64,000 nt of DNA from Paenibacillus sp. SZ31 (GTDB taxonomy: Bacteria; Bacillota; Bacilli; Paenibacillales; Paenibacillaceae). A program made the translations under genes and the position numbers. This document shows, piece by piece, positions 1 to 9,297 of the stretch. Under the pieces are notes generated by a model. It saw only the letters and a list, made by a program, of their open reading frames with translations. It had not been told where the DNA came from and did no database searches. The stretch is taken from NCBI RefSeq assembly GCF_012912005.1, contig NZ_JABBEA010000010.1, forward strand, positions 168,825 to 232,824. The letters are read 5' to 3'. The first letter of the stretch is position 1; every line of letters starts with the position of its first letter.

Positions 1-2258
1 GTTTCGTCTTTTCCGTCGGTTTTACCTTCTGCTCCCGAAGCGTCTTGTTCCTTCTCTTCGGTTTCTGAGGACGGATCAGAAGAGACTGGAGCCTCATCTG
101 CTATGCCGGTAACTGCGGCTTTGGCAGTCTGCAAATTCAACTGTACGGTTCTCTGCTCGCCTGCTACTTGCTCAGTTTGCTTCACGACATACCCTTCACC
201 CTTGACCGTTACTCCCACTTTCATGAGAGAAAGCACTTCAAGAGCATCCCGGAGAGATTCACCTGTTAGATCAGGAACCTTCATCTTGCTGCTTTCTTCC
301 GTAAGCAGATAGATTCGTTGACCTGGATTCATGGATGCTCCGGCAACAGGGTACTGCCTAATCACATTATCACCTTGACCAAGAGTTACATAAGCAATAC
401 CTGCGCTTAGAAGTTGGCTTCTGGCCTGTTTGGCTGTCTTGCCACTCAGGTCAGGTGCCTTGGCTTGCACGACAGGCACTTCTTTTGACTTTTTGTCAGC
501 GGTTTTAGCTGTATCCTTGGGAACTCCCATATATTGAAGAGTTTGGCTCACGATTTTTTTGAATACCGGGGCAGCCGCAGTTCCTCCCCCAATGTTGGTT
601 CCGTCCGGTTGGTCAATGACAACAAGTATAGCAATCTTCGGATTATTCACGGGTGCAAATCCAATAAACGATACAACGTCTTTCGACTTACTGTACTGCC
701 CGTTAACGACCTTCCTTGCTGTACCCGTCTTACCAGCTACACGGTAACCTTCAATATAGGCGTTACGACCCGTACCAATCGTTTGGTCTGCAACCACTTG
801 TTCCAGATAACCACTCACCAGTTTGGAAGATTCTTTGGAGATCACCTGACGAACAACTTTGGGTTTGATCACTTCCGCGGTCCCATCATTCGGATTCTTG
901 ATCTCCTTCACCAGGTGCGGCTCAAGTAACTTACCACCGTTAGCAATCGCAGAGATTGCTGCGACCTGTTGAATTGGTGTTACCTGTACAAGACCGTGAC
1001 CGTAAGCTGCGGTAGCAATCTCGGATTTGTAGACCAGTGGCTTGATCGGTGAAGCAGCTTCACTCGGCAGATCAATACCTGTCTTTTTGCCAAAACCGAA
1101 TTCGTCTATGTAATGACGCAGACGTTCACCACCAAGCATGTTGTAACCCAAGTTAACAAAGGCAATGTTACTTGACCGTTTGACACCTTCGAGATAAGAG
1201 ATCCAACCATAGGAATGACCATTATCACTAATCGGGAAACCGCCAATATACATGCGCTTGGACTCAAAACTTGCATTGGGATCGAAGAGTTTTTCTTCCA
1301 CAGCCCCTGCCAGTGTAACGATTTTGAATGTAGAACCCGGCTCATAGATGGATTGCGTCGCATGATTAATAAAGTTCTTTTGATCAGGTGTGCTCCCATA
1401 CGTATTAGGGTTAAAGGTCGGCCAGTTCGCCATCCCCAGAATCTCCATCGTGTTCGGGTCCGCAGCAATAACCGTCATGCTCAGTGGGTTATACTTGGCG
1501 ACCGCTTCTTTCATAGCATCCTCAATGTAGAACTGGATCGTATCATCGATGGTCAGTGTGAGGTTTTTCCCGTTCTGAGGTGGCAGATAGTTATCCTGTG
1601 AATCCGGAAGTTTAATGCCTTTGGCATCCTTCTGATAATTCAGATACCCGTCTGTACCTGTCAGTGCTTCATCATATGAGACTTCGAGTCCATTGACAGC
1701 TTTCCCGTCACGGCTCATATATCCCAAGAGATGAGAAGCAAGTGTTTCTTCAGGGTAAAAACGCTTCGACTCTTGAGCCATTACGATTGCATTACGCGCC
1801 TTATATTCATCTTGCAGTTCTTCACGCAGCTCATTGACTTTTGCAGCAAGCTCAGGACTGATTTTATATCCTTCACTGCGCACTTCACGTTGCTGATAGA
1901 AAATTCCATCTTTATTTTTGGCTGTGACCAGAGCACGCATCTCACTCTCATTTTTCCCTAGAAGGGTAGAGAGTTTCTCCGTGACGACATCCTGTATGCC
2001 GAGTTCATCGATCAAGAGGGGATTGACCGAAACCGTGTATGCAGGCGCATCGGTAGCCAACACGTTACCATTGCGATCCGTAATCGTACCACGCGCAGCC
2101 TTAATCGTCTGTTCCCGCTCTACCAGACCAGCCGCCCGTTCCTGCCATACACCGCCATTCACAACTTGAATGAAAAAGATTCGGGTTACGAGTACAAGAA
2201 AAAAGAGGGTAATACATCCCCCTATTAGCAACGTGCGCATCTTTATTCTTTTTATCAT
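1..2258 (-). CDS. pbpB: Penicillin-binding protein 2B (septal transpeptidase), 3' end outside window
   Basis: Class B penicillin-binding protein that cross-links septal peptidoglycan in the divisome. The frame starts at ATG 2258 and stays open to the window edge, so the C-terminus is missing; about 752 codons are visible. One N-terminal membrane anchor (about residues 8-27) is followed by a dimerisation domain and then the transpeptidase domain, with STFK at residue 309, SSN downstream and KTGTA near 510. Two PASTA-like segments follow (roughly 600-720), then an acidic Ser/Glu tail. PASTA repeats and the position directly after ftsL favour PbpB over SpoVD. It is already longer than B. subtilis PBP2B (716 residues, from memory). 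Last visible gene of the mraZ-rsmH-ftsL-pbpB cluster. Confidence 0.93.
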   Translation of the reverse strand, partial: MIKRIKMRTLLIGGCITLFFLVLVTRIFFIQVVNGGVWQERAAGLVEREQTIKAARGTITDRNGNVLATDAPAYTVSVNPLLIDELGIQDVVTEKLSTLLGKNESEMRALVTAKNKDGIFYQQREVRSEGYKISPELAAKVNELREELQDEYKARNAIVMAQESKRFYPEETLASHLLGYMSRDGKAVNGLEVSYDEALTGTDGYLNYQKDAKGIKLPDSQDNYLPPQNGKNLTLTIDDTIQFYIEDAMKEAVAKYNPLSMTVIAADPNTMEILGMANWPTFNPNTYGSTPDQKNFINHATQSIYEPGSTFKIVTLAGAVEEKLFDPNASFESKRMYIGGFPISDNGHSYGWISYLEGVKRSSNIAFVNLGYNMLGGERLRHYIDEFGFGKKTGIDLPSEAASPIKPLVYKSEIATAAYGHGLVQVTPIQQVAAISAIANGGKLLEPHLVKEIKNPNDGTAEVIKPKVVRQVISKESSKLVSGYLEQVVADQTIGTGRNAYIEGYRVAGKTGTARKVVNGQYSKSKDVVSFIGFAPVNNPKIAILVVIDQPDGTNIGGGTAAAPVFKKIVSQTLQYMGVPKDTAKTADKKSKEVPVVQAKAPDLSGKTAKQARSQLLSAGIAYVTLGQGDNVIRQYPVAGASMNPGQRIYLLTEESSKMKVPDLTGESLRDALEVLSLMKVGVTVKGEGYVVKQTEQVAGEQRTVQLNLQTAKAAVTGIADEAPVSSDPSSETEEKEQDASGAEGKTDGKDE

Positions 2259-2270
2259 CGGAACACCTCT

Positions 2271-2699
2271 TTACTTACTGCTTGCTGTATTCGAGGACGA
2301 TTCAGTACCTGTTGATTTCGTACTTGTTGAGCGAGGTACAAAAATGACATCCTTACCTGAAGCTTCAACGTACCCAAGTTGTTTTGCATTTTCGATGACC
2401 TGGTTGTTCAATGTTTCTTTTTCCACTTGCAGGTCTGCAATCGTCTTCTCATACCCCTTGATATCCGAAATAGTGGACTGTGCCTGCTTGTTCAGATCAT
2501 AGATATGAGCATAACGAGACATCAAGGCTCCTCCAACAAGGATCACTGCAACCAGGGTAATCAGATACAAAATTTTCTCGCGTGCCGGAAGACCCGTACG
2601 ACGGGTCACCACTTTGGTGGTTTCTTTGTATCGTTGCTGGGTCACACGTTCCTGGGACGCTTTCTCTTTTACGGCGAGATTACCACGTGTATATGCCAT
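2271..2699 (-). CDS. ftsL: Cell division protein FtsL
   Basis: Small bitopic divisome protein that works with DivIC/FtsB and PBP2B. The 142-residue product has a basic cytoplasmic N-terminus, one membrane segment (about 44-62, ILYLITLVAVILVGGAL) and a short coiled coil outside (about 70-110), then a Ser/Thr-rich tail. Sequence is weakly conserved in this family, so the assignment rests on topology and on its place between rsmH and pbpB. A GGAG stretch precedes ATG 2699. The gap to pbpB is only 12 nt, consistent with co-transcription. Confidence 0.88.
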   Translation of the reverse strand: MAYTRGNLAVKEKASQERVTQQRYKETTKVVTRRTGLPAREKILYLITLVAVILVGGALMSRYAHIYDLNKQAQSTISDIKGYEKTIADLQVEKETLNNQVIENAKQLGYVEASGKDVIFVPRSTSTKSTGTESSSNTASSK

Positions 2700-2726
2700 A
2701 CTCCGATTCTCTCCTCCACTCTTGAT

Positions 2727-3677
2727 CTACAATTTCTCGGCTACGCGCAGCTTGGCTGAACGAGCACGTGAATTTTCGGCCAATTCCGTTTCCGTTGGAA
2801 TCAGCGGTTTTCTGTTAATTAAACGCAGGGACCCCTTGCCCCCACATACACACAATGGAAAATCGGGTGGACATGTACATTTCTCCAGATAACTGCTTAA
2901 AATCTGTTTACATATCCGATCCTCAAGGGAGTGGAAGGTAATAACAGATACACGTCCTCCTGGTGCCAGACAACGAACAGCCTGATGTAGGCCTTCTTCA
3001 AACGCCCCCAACTCATCGTTGACGGCAATCCGTAATGCCTGGAAGCTGCGTTTGGCAGGATGTCCACCGGTACGGCGAGCTGCGGCCGGTATGCCTTCCT
3101 TGATCAGTTCCACTAGTTCACCAGTCGTCTCAATGGTAGCCTGAGCTCGTTTTCCGACGATAACACGAGCAATTCTTCTCGAAAACTTCTCTTCGCCATA
3201 GCGATACAAAATTCGAGCAATCTCTTCTTCTGGCCATTCATTCACAATCTCTTTGGCCGTCAGCATTGCATCCTGGTCCATTCGCATATCGAGCGGAGCA
3301 TCGTGATTGTAGCTGAATCCACGTTCTCCTTCATCAAATTGCGGAGATGACACACCCAAGTCGTACAAGATACCATCGACCTGTGGTACGCCATCCTTCA
3401 TCGGTACATCCAGATCCTTGAGTACCTGTTCCAGATCTCTAAAATTGGTTTTCACCAATGTTACACGTTCTCCATAGGCAGCGAGCTTCTCGCGAGCATT
3501 ATCCAAAGCCCAATCATCCTGATCAAGTGCGATCAGACGTCCCCCTGGACCGAGCTTGGATGCAATCACGGAGCTATGTCCGCCACCGCCTAAAGTGCAG
3601 TCCACGTATATACCGTCCTGCTTGATGTTTAATCCCTCTGTTGCCTCTTCTTTGAGTACGGTTATGTGGTGAAACAA
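2727..3677 (-). CDS. rsmH: 16S rRNA (cytosine-1402-N4)-methyltransferase
   Basis: RsmH/MraW methylates N4 of C1402 in 16S rRNA using S-adenosylmethionine. At 316 residues it has the family's usual length. The SAM-binding loop DCTLGGGGHS lies at about residues 26-35, with an acidic ALDQD motif near 50; the conserved RTGGHPAKRSFQALRIAVN segment is in the C-terminal half. The start is TTG 3677, chosen because AGGAGGGG lies about 7 nt upstream and the protein then begins MFHHITVL as in homologues. Second gene of the division cluster, 18 nt after the mraZ stop. Confidence 0.96.
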   Translation of the reverse strand: MFHHITVLKEEATEGLNIKQDGIYVDCTLGGGGHSSVIASKLGPGGRLIALDQDDWALDNAREKLAAYGERVTLVKTNFRDLEQVLKDLDVPMKDGVPQVDGILYDLGVSSPQFDEGERGFSYNHDAPLDMRMDQDAMLTAKEIVNEWPEEEIARILYRYGEEKFSRRIARVIVGKRAQATIETTGELVELIKEGIPAAARRTGGHPAKRSFQALRIAVNDELGAFEEGLHQAVRCLAPGGRVSVITFHSLEDRICKQILSSYLEKCTCPPDFPLCVCGGKGSLRLINRKPLIPTETELAENSRARSAKLRVAEKL

Positions 3678-3695
3678 CCTGCACCCCTCCTGACT

Positions 3696-4133
3696 TTATA
3701 AATCAAAATTAAAATCGACCAGCTTTTCGGCAATGTCGTTGAATGCTTCTTCGGATTGATTGAAATAACTCTCCCATATGCCTTTGCTCCAAATCTCCAC
3801 CCGGTTCGACACGCCAAGAACAACACAATCCTTGTCCAGCTTGGCATACTCTCTTAAATTGCCCGGCAGATTTACCCTGCCCTGTTTGTCCAGTTCACAT
3901 TCGGTTGCACCCGAGAAAAAAAACCGGGTAAACGCACGTGCATCAGATTTCATCAATGGCAGTGCTTTGAGCTTCTGTTCCATGACCCCCCACTCCTCCA
4001 TGGGGTACACGAAAAGACACTGGTCCAAACCCCGTGTGACAACGAAAGAAGGTCCCAGAGATTCGCGGAATTTAGCCGGAATGATAACCCGACCCTTATC
4101 ATCAATGCTATGTTGGAACTCCCCCATAAACAT
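3696..4133 (-). CDS. mraZ: Transcriptional regulator MraZ
   Basis: MraZ is a ring-forming AbrB-fold DNA-binding protein that controls its own division/cell-wall operon. The product carries the two expected half-repeats, DDKGRVIIPAKFRESLG near the start and DKQGRVNLPGNLREYA in the middle. I start it at ATG 4133 (MFMGEFQHSIDDKGR), not at the in-frame GTG 4145, because the GAGGAG ribosome site would overlap GTG but sits about 11 nt before ATG. This gives 145 residues, normal for the family. A row of MraZ-box-like repeats lies just upstream. Confidence 0.95.
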   Translation of the reverse strand: MFMGEFQHSIDDKGRVIIPAKFRESLGPSFVVTRGLDQCLFVYPMEEWGVMEQKLKALPLMKSDARAFTRFFFSGATECELDKQGRVNLPGNLREYAKLDKDCVVLGVSNRVEIWSKGIWESYFNQSEEAFNDIAEKLVDFNFDL

Positions 4134-4140
4134 TGGCCCA

Positions 4141-4185
4141 CTCACTCCTCACCCGTTTCTCCCACTTTGCCCCACTTTCCACCAC
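4141..4185 (-). promoter_or_regulatory. MraZ operator: GTGGG-type repeats with 10-bp period
   Basis: Read on the minus strand, five boxes start exactly 10 nt apart: GTGGT (4185-4181), GTGGG (4175-4171), GTGGG (4165-4161), CGGGT (4155-4151) and GTGAG (4145-4141). MraZ is known to bind tandem (G)TGGG boxes separated by 5 nt in front of mraZ. The array lies between the putative -10 element and the mraZ start, where bound protein would block transcription. The last box overlaps the Shine-Dalgarno region and may be fortuitous. Confidence 0.8.
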
Positions 4186-4188
4186 CTA

Positions 4189-4217
4189 AGCATAATAGAT
4201 TCGCACAAAAAAATCAA
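4189..4217 (-). promoter_or_regulatory. Putative sigma-A promoter of the mraZ operon
   Basis: On the minus strand TTGATT (4217-4212) and TATGCT (4194-4189) are separated by 17 nt. The predicted start point would fall on the first MraZ box. An overlapping TATTAT is also present but has poorer spacing. Inferred from sequence only. Confidence 0.5.
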
Positions 4218-4261
4218 AACCCTTCTTGCATTCTTTGATTTTTTAATTTTTCAGCATAAAA

Positions 4262-4300
4262 AAACGTCTTTGATCCTGTCACTCAGGATCAAAGACGTTT
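4262..4300 (-). terminator. Rho-independent terminator after ahcY
   Basis: Perfect 17-bp inverted repeat (4262-4278 and 4284-4300) with a 5-nt loop. On the minus strand it is followed by a run of seven T. It separates ahcY from the mraZ promoter region. Confidence 0.92.
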
Positions 4301-4410
4301 CCCGTATACGGGCAATCGTATGTCTACCCGCACATGAGCCATATCAATCATCAATAAACCATTCTATACCCTTTGAATCATTTCATCAGCTTGTAATTAT
4401 TGGATAGTGC

Positions 4411-5676
4411 TTAAAATTTCCAGCTATCCAGGTATCTTTCCTGTTCTGCTGACAAGGAATCAATGCCAATATTCAGGCTCTCAAGTTTATAGCTGGCAAC
4501 CTGTTGGTCGATATCATAAGGTACATTAACAACGTTTTTACCTAGTTCAGCATAATTTTCACTCACATAACGCAGACCAAGCGCCTGTAGAGCAAACGTC
4601 GTATCCATGATTTCGGCAGGGTGACCATCTGCTGCACCCAGGTTCACCAGACGACCCTCTGCAAGAAGGTACATTTTACGACCATCTTTGAAACGATATT
4701 CCTCAATATTGCGGCGAACTGTGCGAATTGATTCCGAACGTTTAGCCAGTTCAGGTTTATTCACTTCAACATCAAAGTGACCTGCATTGCTCAGGATTGC
4801 TCCGTCCTTCATCACATCATAATGTTCACCCGTGATAACATCCTTATTACCTGTAACTGCGATAAAGAAATCGCCCAACTTGGCGGCTTCCACCATCGTC
4901 ATGACCCGGAATCCGTCCATGTGTGCTTCTACCGCTTTGATTGGATCAATCTCGGTTACGATCACATTCGCTCCAAGACCTTTGGCGCGCATCGCTACCC
5001 CTTTACCACACCAACCATATCCGGCTACTACTACATTTTTCCCTGCTATAACCAGATTGGTTGTACGAATAATACCGTCAAATGCGGATTGACCTGTGCC
5101 ATAACGATTATCAAACAGATATTTGCAGTATGCGTCATTAACTGCCACCATCGGGAATTTCAATTGGCCTTCTTTCGCCAATGCTTTCAAACGAATAATG
5201 CCCGTTGTCGTTTCTTCTGCTCCTCCGCGAATCGTCGCTGCGAGGTCAGGACGCTCGGATGCAATAATGGTTGCGAAGTCTCCGCCATCATCAATAATGA
5301 GATCAGGTTTCACCTCAAGTGCACGAAGCTGCAGTGATTTGAATTCCGCAGGTTCCGGGTTGTACTTCGCATATACGGTAACGCCATCCTCTACCAATGC
5401 TGCGCATACATCATCTTGTGTAGACAATGGGTTACTGTGCGTAATCGTTACTTCTGCCCCGCCGGCTTGGATCACTTTTGCCAAGTAAGCTGTTTTTGCC
5501 TCCAGATGAAGACAAATAGCAACCTTCAAACCTTTAAAAGGAAGATCCTGTTCAAACTGGCGACGAATACGGTTCAATACCGGCATGTGCGCCTCTACCC
5601 AATCAATTTTCAAATGCCCCTCTGAAGCGAGTCCCATATCTTTAACAATACTGTTTTGCAATGCAGGTGTAGTCAT
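4411..5676 (-). CDS. ahcY: S-adenosylhomocysteine hydrolase
   Basis: Reversibly splits S-adenosylhomocysteine into adenosine and homocysteine with bound NAD. The 421-residue protein shows substrate-site motifs GGAEETTTG (about 151-159) and NDAYCKYLFDNRYGTGQS (180-197), the NAD-binding GYGWCGKG (219-226) and NAGHFD (297-302). The length fits the short, archaeal/Thermotoga-like group rather than the eukaryotic one with its insertion. GGAGGACGT before ATG 5676 supports the start. It follows bshC by 45 nt on the same strand with no terminator between, so the two may be co-transcribed. B. subtilis lacks this enzyme and uses MtnN plus LuxS instead. Confidence 0.95.
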   Translation of the reverse strand: MTTPALQNSIVKDMGLASEGHLKIDWVEAHMPVLNRIRRQFEQDLPFKGLKVAICLHLEAKTAYLAKVIQAGGAEVTITHSNPLSTQDDVCAALVEDGVTVYAKYNPEPAEFKSLQLRALEVKPDLIIDDGGDFATIIASERPDLAATIRGGAEETTTGIIRLKALAKEGQLKFPMVAVNDAYCKYLFDNRYGTGQSAFDGIIRTTNLVIAGKNVVVAGYGWCGKGVAMRAKGLGANVIVTEIDPIKAVEAHMDGFRVMTMVEAAKLGDFFIAVTGNKDVITGEHYDVMKDGAILSNAGHFDVEVNKPELAKRSESIRTVRRNIEEYRFKDGRKMYLLAEGRLVNLGAADGHPAEIMDTTFALQALGLRYVSENYAELGKNVVNVPYDIDQQVASYKLESLNIGIDSLSAEQERYLDSWKF

Positions 5677-5721
5677 TTCACGTCCTCCTCGTTTATGTGT
5701 TTCTTCTATTATAAAGGGTCT

Positions 5722-7353
5722 CTACAGTGCAATAACCTTGTGCTCTCCACGGAATTCGCTTGAAGCCTTAATCAGTTCATCGATCCACTCGGTGCCATAA
5801 CGATTCAGGTAAAAGAGTGCATTATGTACTCGTTCCTGCGGTTTGCCCGTCGGGAATAGAGAGTTTTGAATGCCGTTCCAATGCCTTAGACTTACATTAT
5901 GTTTATCCTCAATGGCTTTTTGAGTCTGCTGTTTGAGATACTGCATTTGCTCGTTGATTTTATTCAAGTTGGTATCTCCAATTCGTTCCAACCCCGGATG
6001 GATTTCCGTAATTTCATCTAACAATGGGCCATACAGATCCAGAAATGCTTCCTGAACCTTATCAAATTGTTCATCTACTTGGAACGTCTCCTGTTGTGCG
6101 AGCCACTGTTCCTTCTTATCTTCCATATCATATTGAACATCCTGAAAAGAAAGTCCATATTGCTTCATATGTTTATCATGAATATCTTCCATAACGGTGA
6201 AAGACAAGCGTGGCAACAAAATAGGCATTTGCAGTCCGAACTGACGGAACGCTTCGCGAGTCAAACCCCAATATGCAATTTCACCTTGACCCAAAATAAC
6301 AGCGGCTACTGGTAGAACGGAATCCTGCATTAATGGCCGCGTCAATACGTTGTTACTGAAGCGCTCGGGATGCTCTTCCAGTTCCTGAAGCAGACGCTCC
6401 TCTGTGAAAGAAACCAGCCCTTTACGATCGCCATACAAGCCATCCTTAAGCAGCAAAAGCAAACGTGTGCCTTCATGGATATAAAACAGATTGGCTCCAT
6501 CCTCAGCCACTTCGGCAGGCATAGCATAACCAGCTTGTTGTACTAACGAAGATCCTTGTGTGTAAGCGTTACGTAACACTTCATTTTGTCGGATGAGTCG
6601 TTCAAATATGGGCTGTTCCAGCCTGCGTAAGTCCGGATCTGATGCATCCATTAGTACAAGTCCACTGCTGGCAAACAAAGCGGATATCATGCGGGCAAAG
6701 GCATCACTCAGATTCGAACTGGATTGATGGATCTCAGTAATGCATTTCATCAATCCTGGTTTATGTATCGTATCAGGCAACAGATGTTCAACCTGCTCGA
6801 GTACACTCATCCACTGCTGCGTATCCACATGAACATTACTCACAGAATCCCTTCCTGTGAATCGTCCTTGCAACTTGACTTTCTTCATGTCTCCCTGGTG
6901 ATCAGGCAGATACGTATGGTTAACTTCATCCCAGTCATGGTCTTCACCCGCGATCCAGAATACGGGAACGACCGGGCGTTGAAGTCTTTCTTCAGCTTCA
7001 CGCGCAGCTGCCACTACGCTGGCGGCTTTGTATATGACAAACAGTGGTCCGGTTAGCAAACCACTTTGCTGTCCTCCTGTAACCACCAATGCACCTTGTT
7101 CTGCAAGACGTGTGATGGACGCATGAACCTCTCCATGGTCGTTCACCCGTTTATTATATATACGTAAATACTCTGCCAGATCAAGACGATCAATACGTGT
7201 GTTTTCCGATTGGTCCAGCCACTCGGCACGTGCCTGAAGTCCTGATTCCCAGCGAATGTCATACTCGTAAAGGACACGCGCAGCATCTCTTGAACAGATA
7301 TAATCTTCTGCAAGTCTTGATCCGCTGCGGAGTGCCTCGGTAATACCGTTCAT
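5722..7353 (-). CDS. bshC: Bacillithiol biosynthesis cysteine-adding enzyme BshC
   Basis: Putative cysteine ligase performing the last step of bacillithiol synthesis, adding Cys to GlcN-malate. The 543-residue product has the family hallmarks: VVTGGQQSGLLTGPLFVIYK (about 90-110) in a Rossmann-like core, then VPVFWIAGEDHDWDEVNH, a long coiled-coil segment near 390-450 and the C-terminal NALFYLNRYG. As in Bacillus it lies in the neighbourhood of mraZ, but here ahcY sits between them. AGGAGGC precedes ATG 7353. Confidence 0.95.
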   Translation of the reverse strand: MNGITEALRSGSRLAEDYICSRDAARVLYEYDIRWESGLQARAEWLDQSENTRIDRLDLAEYLRIYNKRVNDHGEVHASITRLAEQGALVVTGGQQSGLLTGPLFVIYKAASVVAAAREAEERLQRPVVPVFWIAGEDHDWDEVNHTYLPDHQGDMKKVKLQGRFTGRDSVSNVHVDTQQWMSVLEQVEHLLPDTIHKPGLMKCITEIHQSSSNLSDAFARMISALFASSGLVLMDASDPDLRRLEQPIFERLIRQNEVLRNAYTQGSSLVQQAGYAMPAEVAEDGANLFYIHEGTRLLLLLKDGLYGDRKGLVSFTEERLLQELEEHPERFSNNVLTRPLMQDSVLPVAAVILGQGEIAYWGLTREAFRQFGLQMPILLPRLSFTVMEDIHDKHMKQYGLSFQDVQYDMEDKKEQWLAQQETFQVDEQFDKVQEAFLDLYGPLLDEITEIHPGLERIGDTNLNKINEQMQYLKQQTQKAIEDKHNVSLRHWNGIQNSLFPTGKPQERVHNALFYLNRYGTEWIDELIKASSEFRGEHKVIAL

Positions 7354-7392
7354 GAGGTCTGCCTCCTATTCTGCTTCAAAGAGCCTTTCTTG

Positions 7393-7422
7393 ATTGTACC
7401 GAATTCAGGGGCGCTTCGTCAA
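7393..7422 (-). promoter_or_regulatory. Putative sigma-A promoter of bshC(-ahcY)
   Basis: TTGACG (7422-7417), an 18-nt spacer and TACAAT (7398-7393) on the minus strand, about 40 nt before the bshC start. Confidence 0.65.
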
Positions 7423-7449
7423 AAGAAAGTAATTAAAAAACGAAAAAAA

Positions 7450-7468
7450 CCGCCGAACGAGTCGGCGG
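7450..7468 (-). terminator. Terminator of the oligopeptide transporter operon
   Basis: A 7-bp GC-only-type stem (7450-7456 with 7462-7468) with loop ACGAG, followed on the minus strand by a run of seven T and further T-rich sequence. It lies after the fused ATPase gene. Confidence 0.9.
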
Positions 7469-7510
7469 CACATAATACATCAATAATAGCATATCACTTT
7501 AATATTTCTA

Positions 7511-9280
7511 TTATACGTAAGGTTCTGCAACCCAATGACCTTTGGAAACCTCAATCAATTGAGCATTTTCCAGGTTGTACGGGTCATTTGCAGGACCGCC
7601 AGATCCATTCTGAATCGGACTCATATGCTCATCCGGCAGCAAAATGCGACGTTTGTTCGCTTCCACTTCCGGATCAGGCACAGGGATCGCTGAAAGCAAT
7701 GTTTTGGTATAAGGGTGAATAGGGTTCGCATACAATTCTTCACTTTCTGCGAGTTCAACCACTTTACCCATGTACATTACAGCTACACGGTCACTGATAT
7801 GTTTAACCATGGACAAGTCATGCGCAATAAACAGGTATGTCAAGCCGAGACGTTGCTGAAGTTCTTCAAGCAATTTAACGACCTGCGCCTGAATGGATAC
7901 ATCCAGTGCAGACAATGGCTCATCACAGATGATGAATTTAGGGTCTACAGCAAGTGCACGCGCAATCCCGATCCGTTGTCTTTGACCACCAGAGAATTCA
8001 TGTGGATAACGAAGTGCATGACTTGGATTCAAACCTACCAGATCAAGCAACTCTTCCACTCGTCTCTTACGCTCTTTAGAGCTGGAAGCCAGACCATGAA
8101 TATCAAGGGACTCCCCGATAATATCCATTACGTTGAAACGCGGGTTAAGGGATGCATATGGATCTTGGAAGATCATCTGCATATCTTTACGCATTTCTTT
8201 CATTTTGCGCGGGGACAACTTGTAGATATCCGTTCCGTTAAAGTTAACATTTCCACCAGTTGGCTCATAAAGACGCAGAATAGTACGACCTGTTGTGGAT
8301 TTACCACAGCCGGACTCGCCTACAACGCCAAGTGTTTCACCTTCAAAGATATCAAAGCTTACATCATTGACCGCTTTGAGAATGTTACCTTTGCCCAAAT
8401 TAAAGTATTGTTTCAAGTTTTTCACTTGCACCAGAGGCTTGTTGCTGCCTTTGATAATACCAGCTGGAGCTGGTTTTTCCTTTTTGGGCTCGTCCAGGCG
8501 AGGTAAAGCATTCAGCAATTTAATCGTATATGGATGTTGAGGATTACTAAAGATTTCAGCAGTTGTTCCTGTTTCAACAACTTCGCCTTCTTTCATAACA
8601 ACAACACGGTCACACATACCTGCTACAACACCAAGGTCATGCGTAATGAGCATGATTGATGTTCCAAGCTTTTGCTGCATATCTTTCATTACATCCAGAA
8701 TTTGAGCCTGGATTGTAACGTCAAGTGCAGTTGTCGGCTCATCCGCAATCAGAAGGGATGGACGACAAGCAAGCGCAATCGCAATCATGGCACGCTGACG
8801 CATACCACCAGAGAATTGGTGTGGGTAATGATTCATGCGAATAGCCGCATTTTTGATACCTACAAGTTCCAACATTTCCAACGCAGCTTTATCCGCTGCT
8901 TGTTTGGACATGTTTTGGTGCTTGCGCAATACTTCGGTAATTTGTTTACCAATTTTAATGGTAGGATTCAAAGAAGTCATTGGATCTTGGAAGATCATAC
9001 CGATATCTTTACCACGAATCGCTTCCATTTGTTTGTCTGTCTTATTCAGCAGGTCTTGCCCGTGAAAAGTAATTTCTCCGCTTTTGACCTTCGAAGGCGG
9101 GGAGGGAATCAATTTCATGATGGTTTGGGCGGTAACACTCTTACCACTACCAGATTCACCTACGATCCCCAGCGTCTCTCCTTTGCCAATTTCAAAACTC
9201 ACATTTTTAACGGCATCAAATTCACCAGAGCGCGTTGAGAATGACACGCTCAAGTCCTTGACTGTTAAAATCGGCTCCAT
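7511..9280 (-). CDS. Oligopeptide/dipeptide ABC transporter ATP-binding protein, DppD-DppF fusion
   Basis: Cytoplasmic ATPase of a peptide-class importer. The 589-residue chain holds two complete ABC domains. The first has Walker A GIVGESGSGKS near 37-47, signature FSGGMRQR and Walker B LLIADEPTTALD. The second has GVVGESGCGKSTTGR near 320, signature FSGGQRQR and FIICDEPLSALD. Each half ends in the oligopeptide-transporter C-terminal extension (HPYTIKLLNALP and HPYTKTLLSAIP), the second carrying the longer tail. Peptide importers often encode two separate ATPases (OppD, OppF); here both are joined, so one gene supplies the heterodimer. It is last in the operon, 17 nt after the permease. Confidence 0.93.
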   Translation of the reverse strand: MEPILTVKDLSVSFSTRSGEFDAVKNVSFEIGKGETLGIVGESGSGKSVTAQTIMKLIPSPPSKVKSGEITFHGQDLLNKTDKQMEAIRGKDIGMIFQDPMTSLNPTIKIGKQITEVLRKHQNMSKQAADKAALEMLELVGIKNAAIRMNHYPHQFSGGMRQRAMIAIALACRPSLLIADEPTTALDVTIQAQILDVMKDMQQKLGTSIMLITHDLGVVAGMCDRVVVMKEGEVVETGTTAEIFSNPQHPYTIKLLNALPRLDEPKKEKPAPAGIIKGSNKPLVQVKNLKQYFNLGKGNILKAVNDVSFDIFEGETLGVVGESGCGKSTTGRTILRLYEPTGGNVNFNGTDIYKLSPRKMKEMRKDMQMIFQDPYASLNPRFNVMDIIGESLDIHGLASSSKERKRRVEELLDLVGLNPSHALRYPHEFSGGQRQRIGIARALAVDPKFIICDEPLSALDVSIQAQVVKLLEELQQRLGLTYLFIAHDLSMVKHISDRVAVMYMGKVVELAESEELYANPIHPYTKTLLSAIPVPDPEVEANKRRILLPDEHMSPIQNGSGGPANDPYNLENAQLIEVSKGHWVAEPYV

Positions 9281-9297
9281 AATCCCACCTCCTATTT

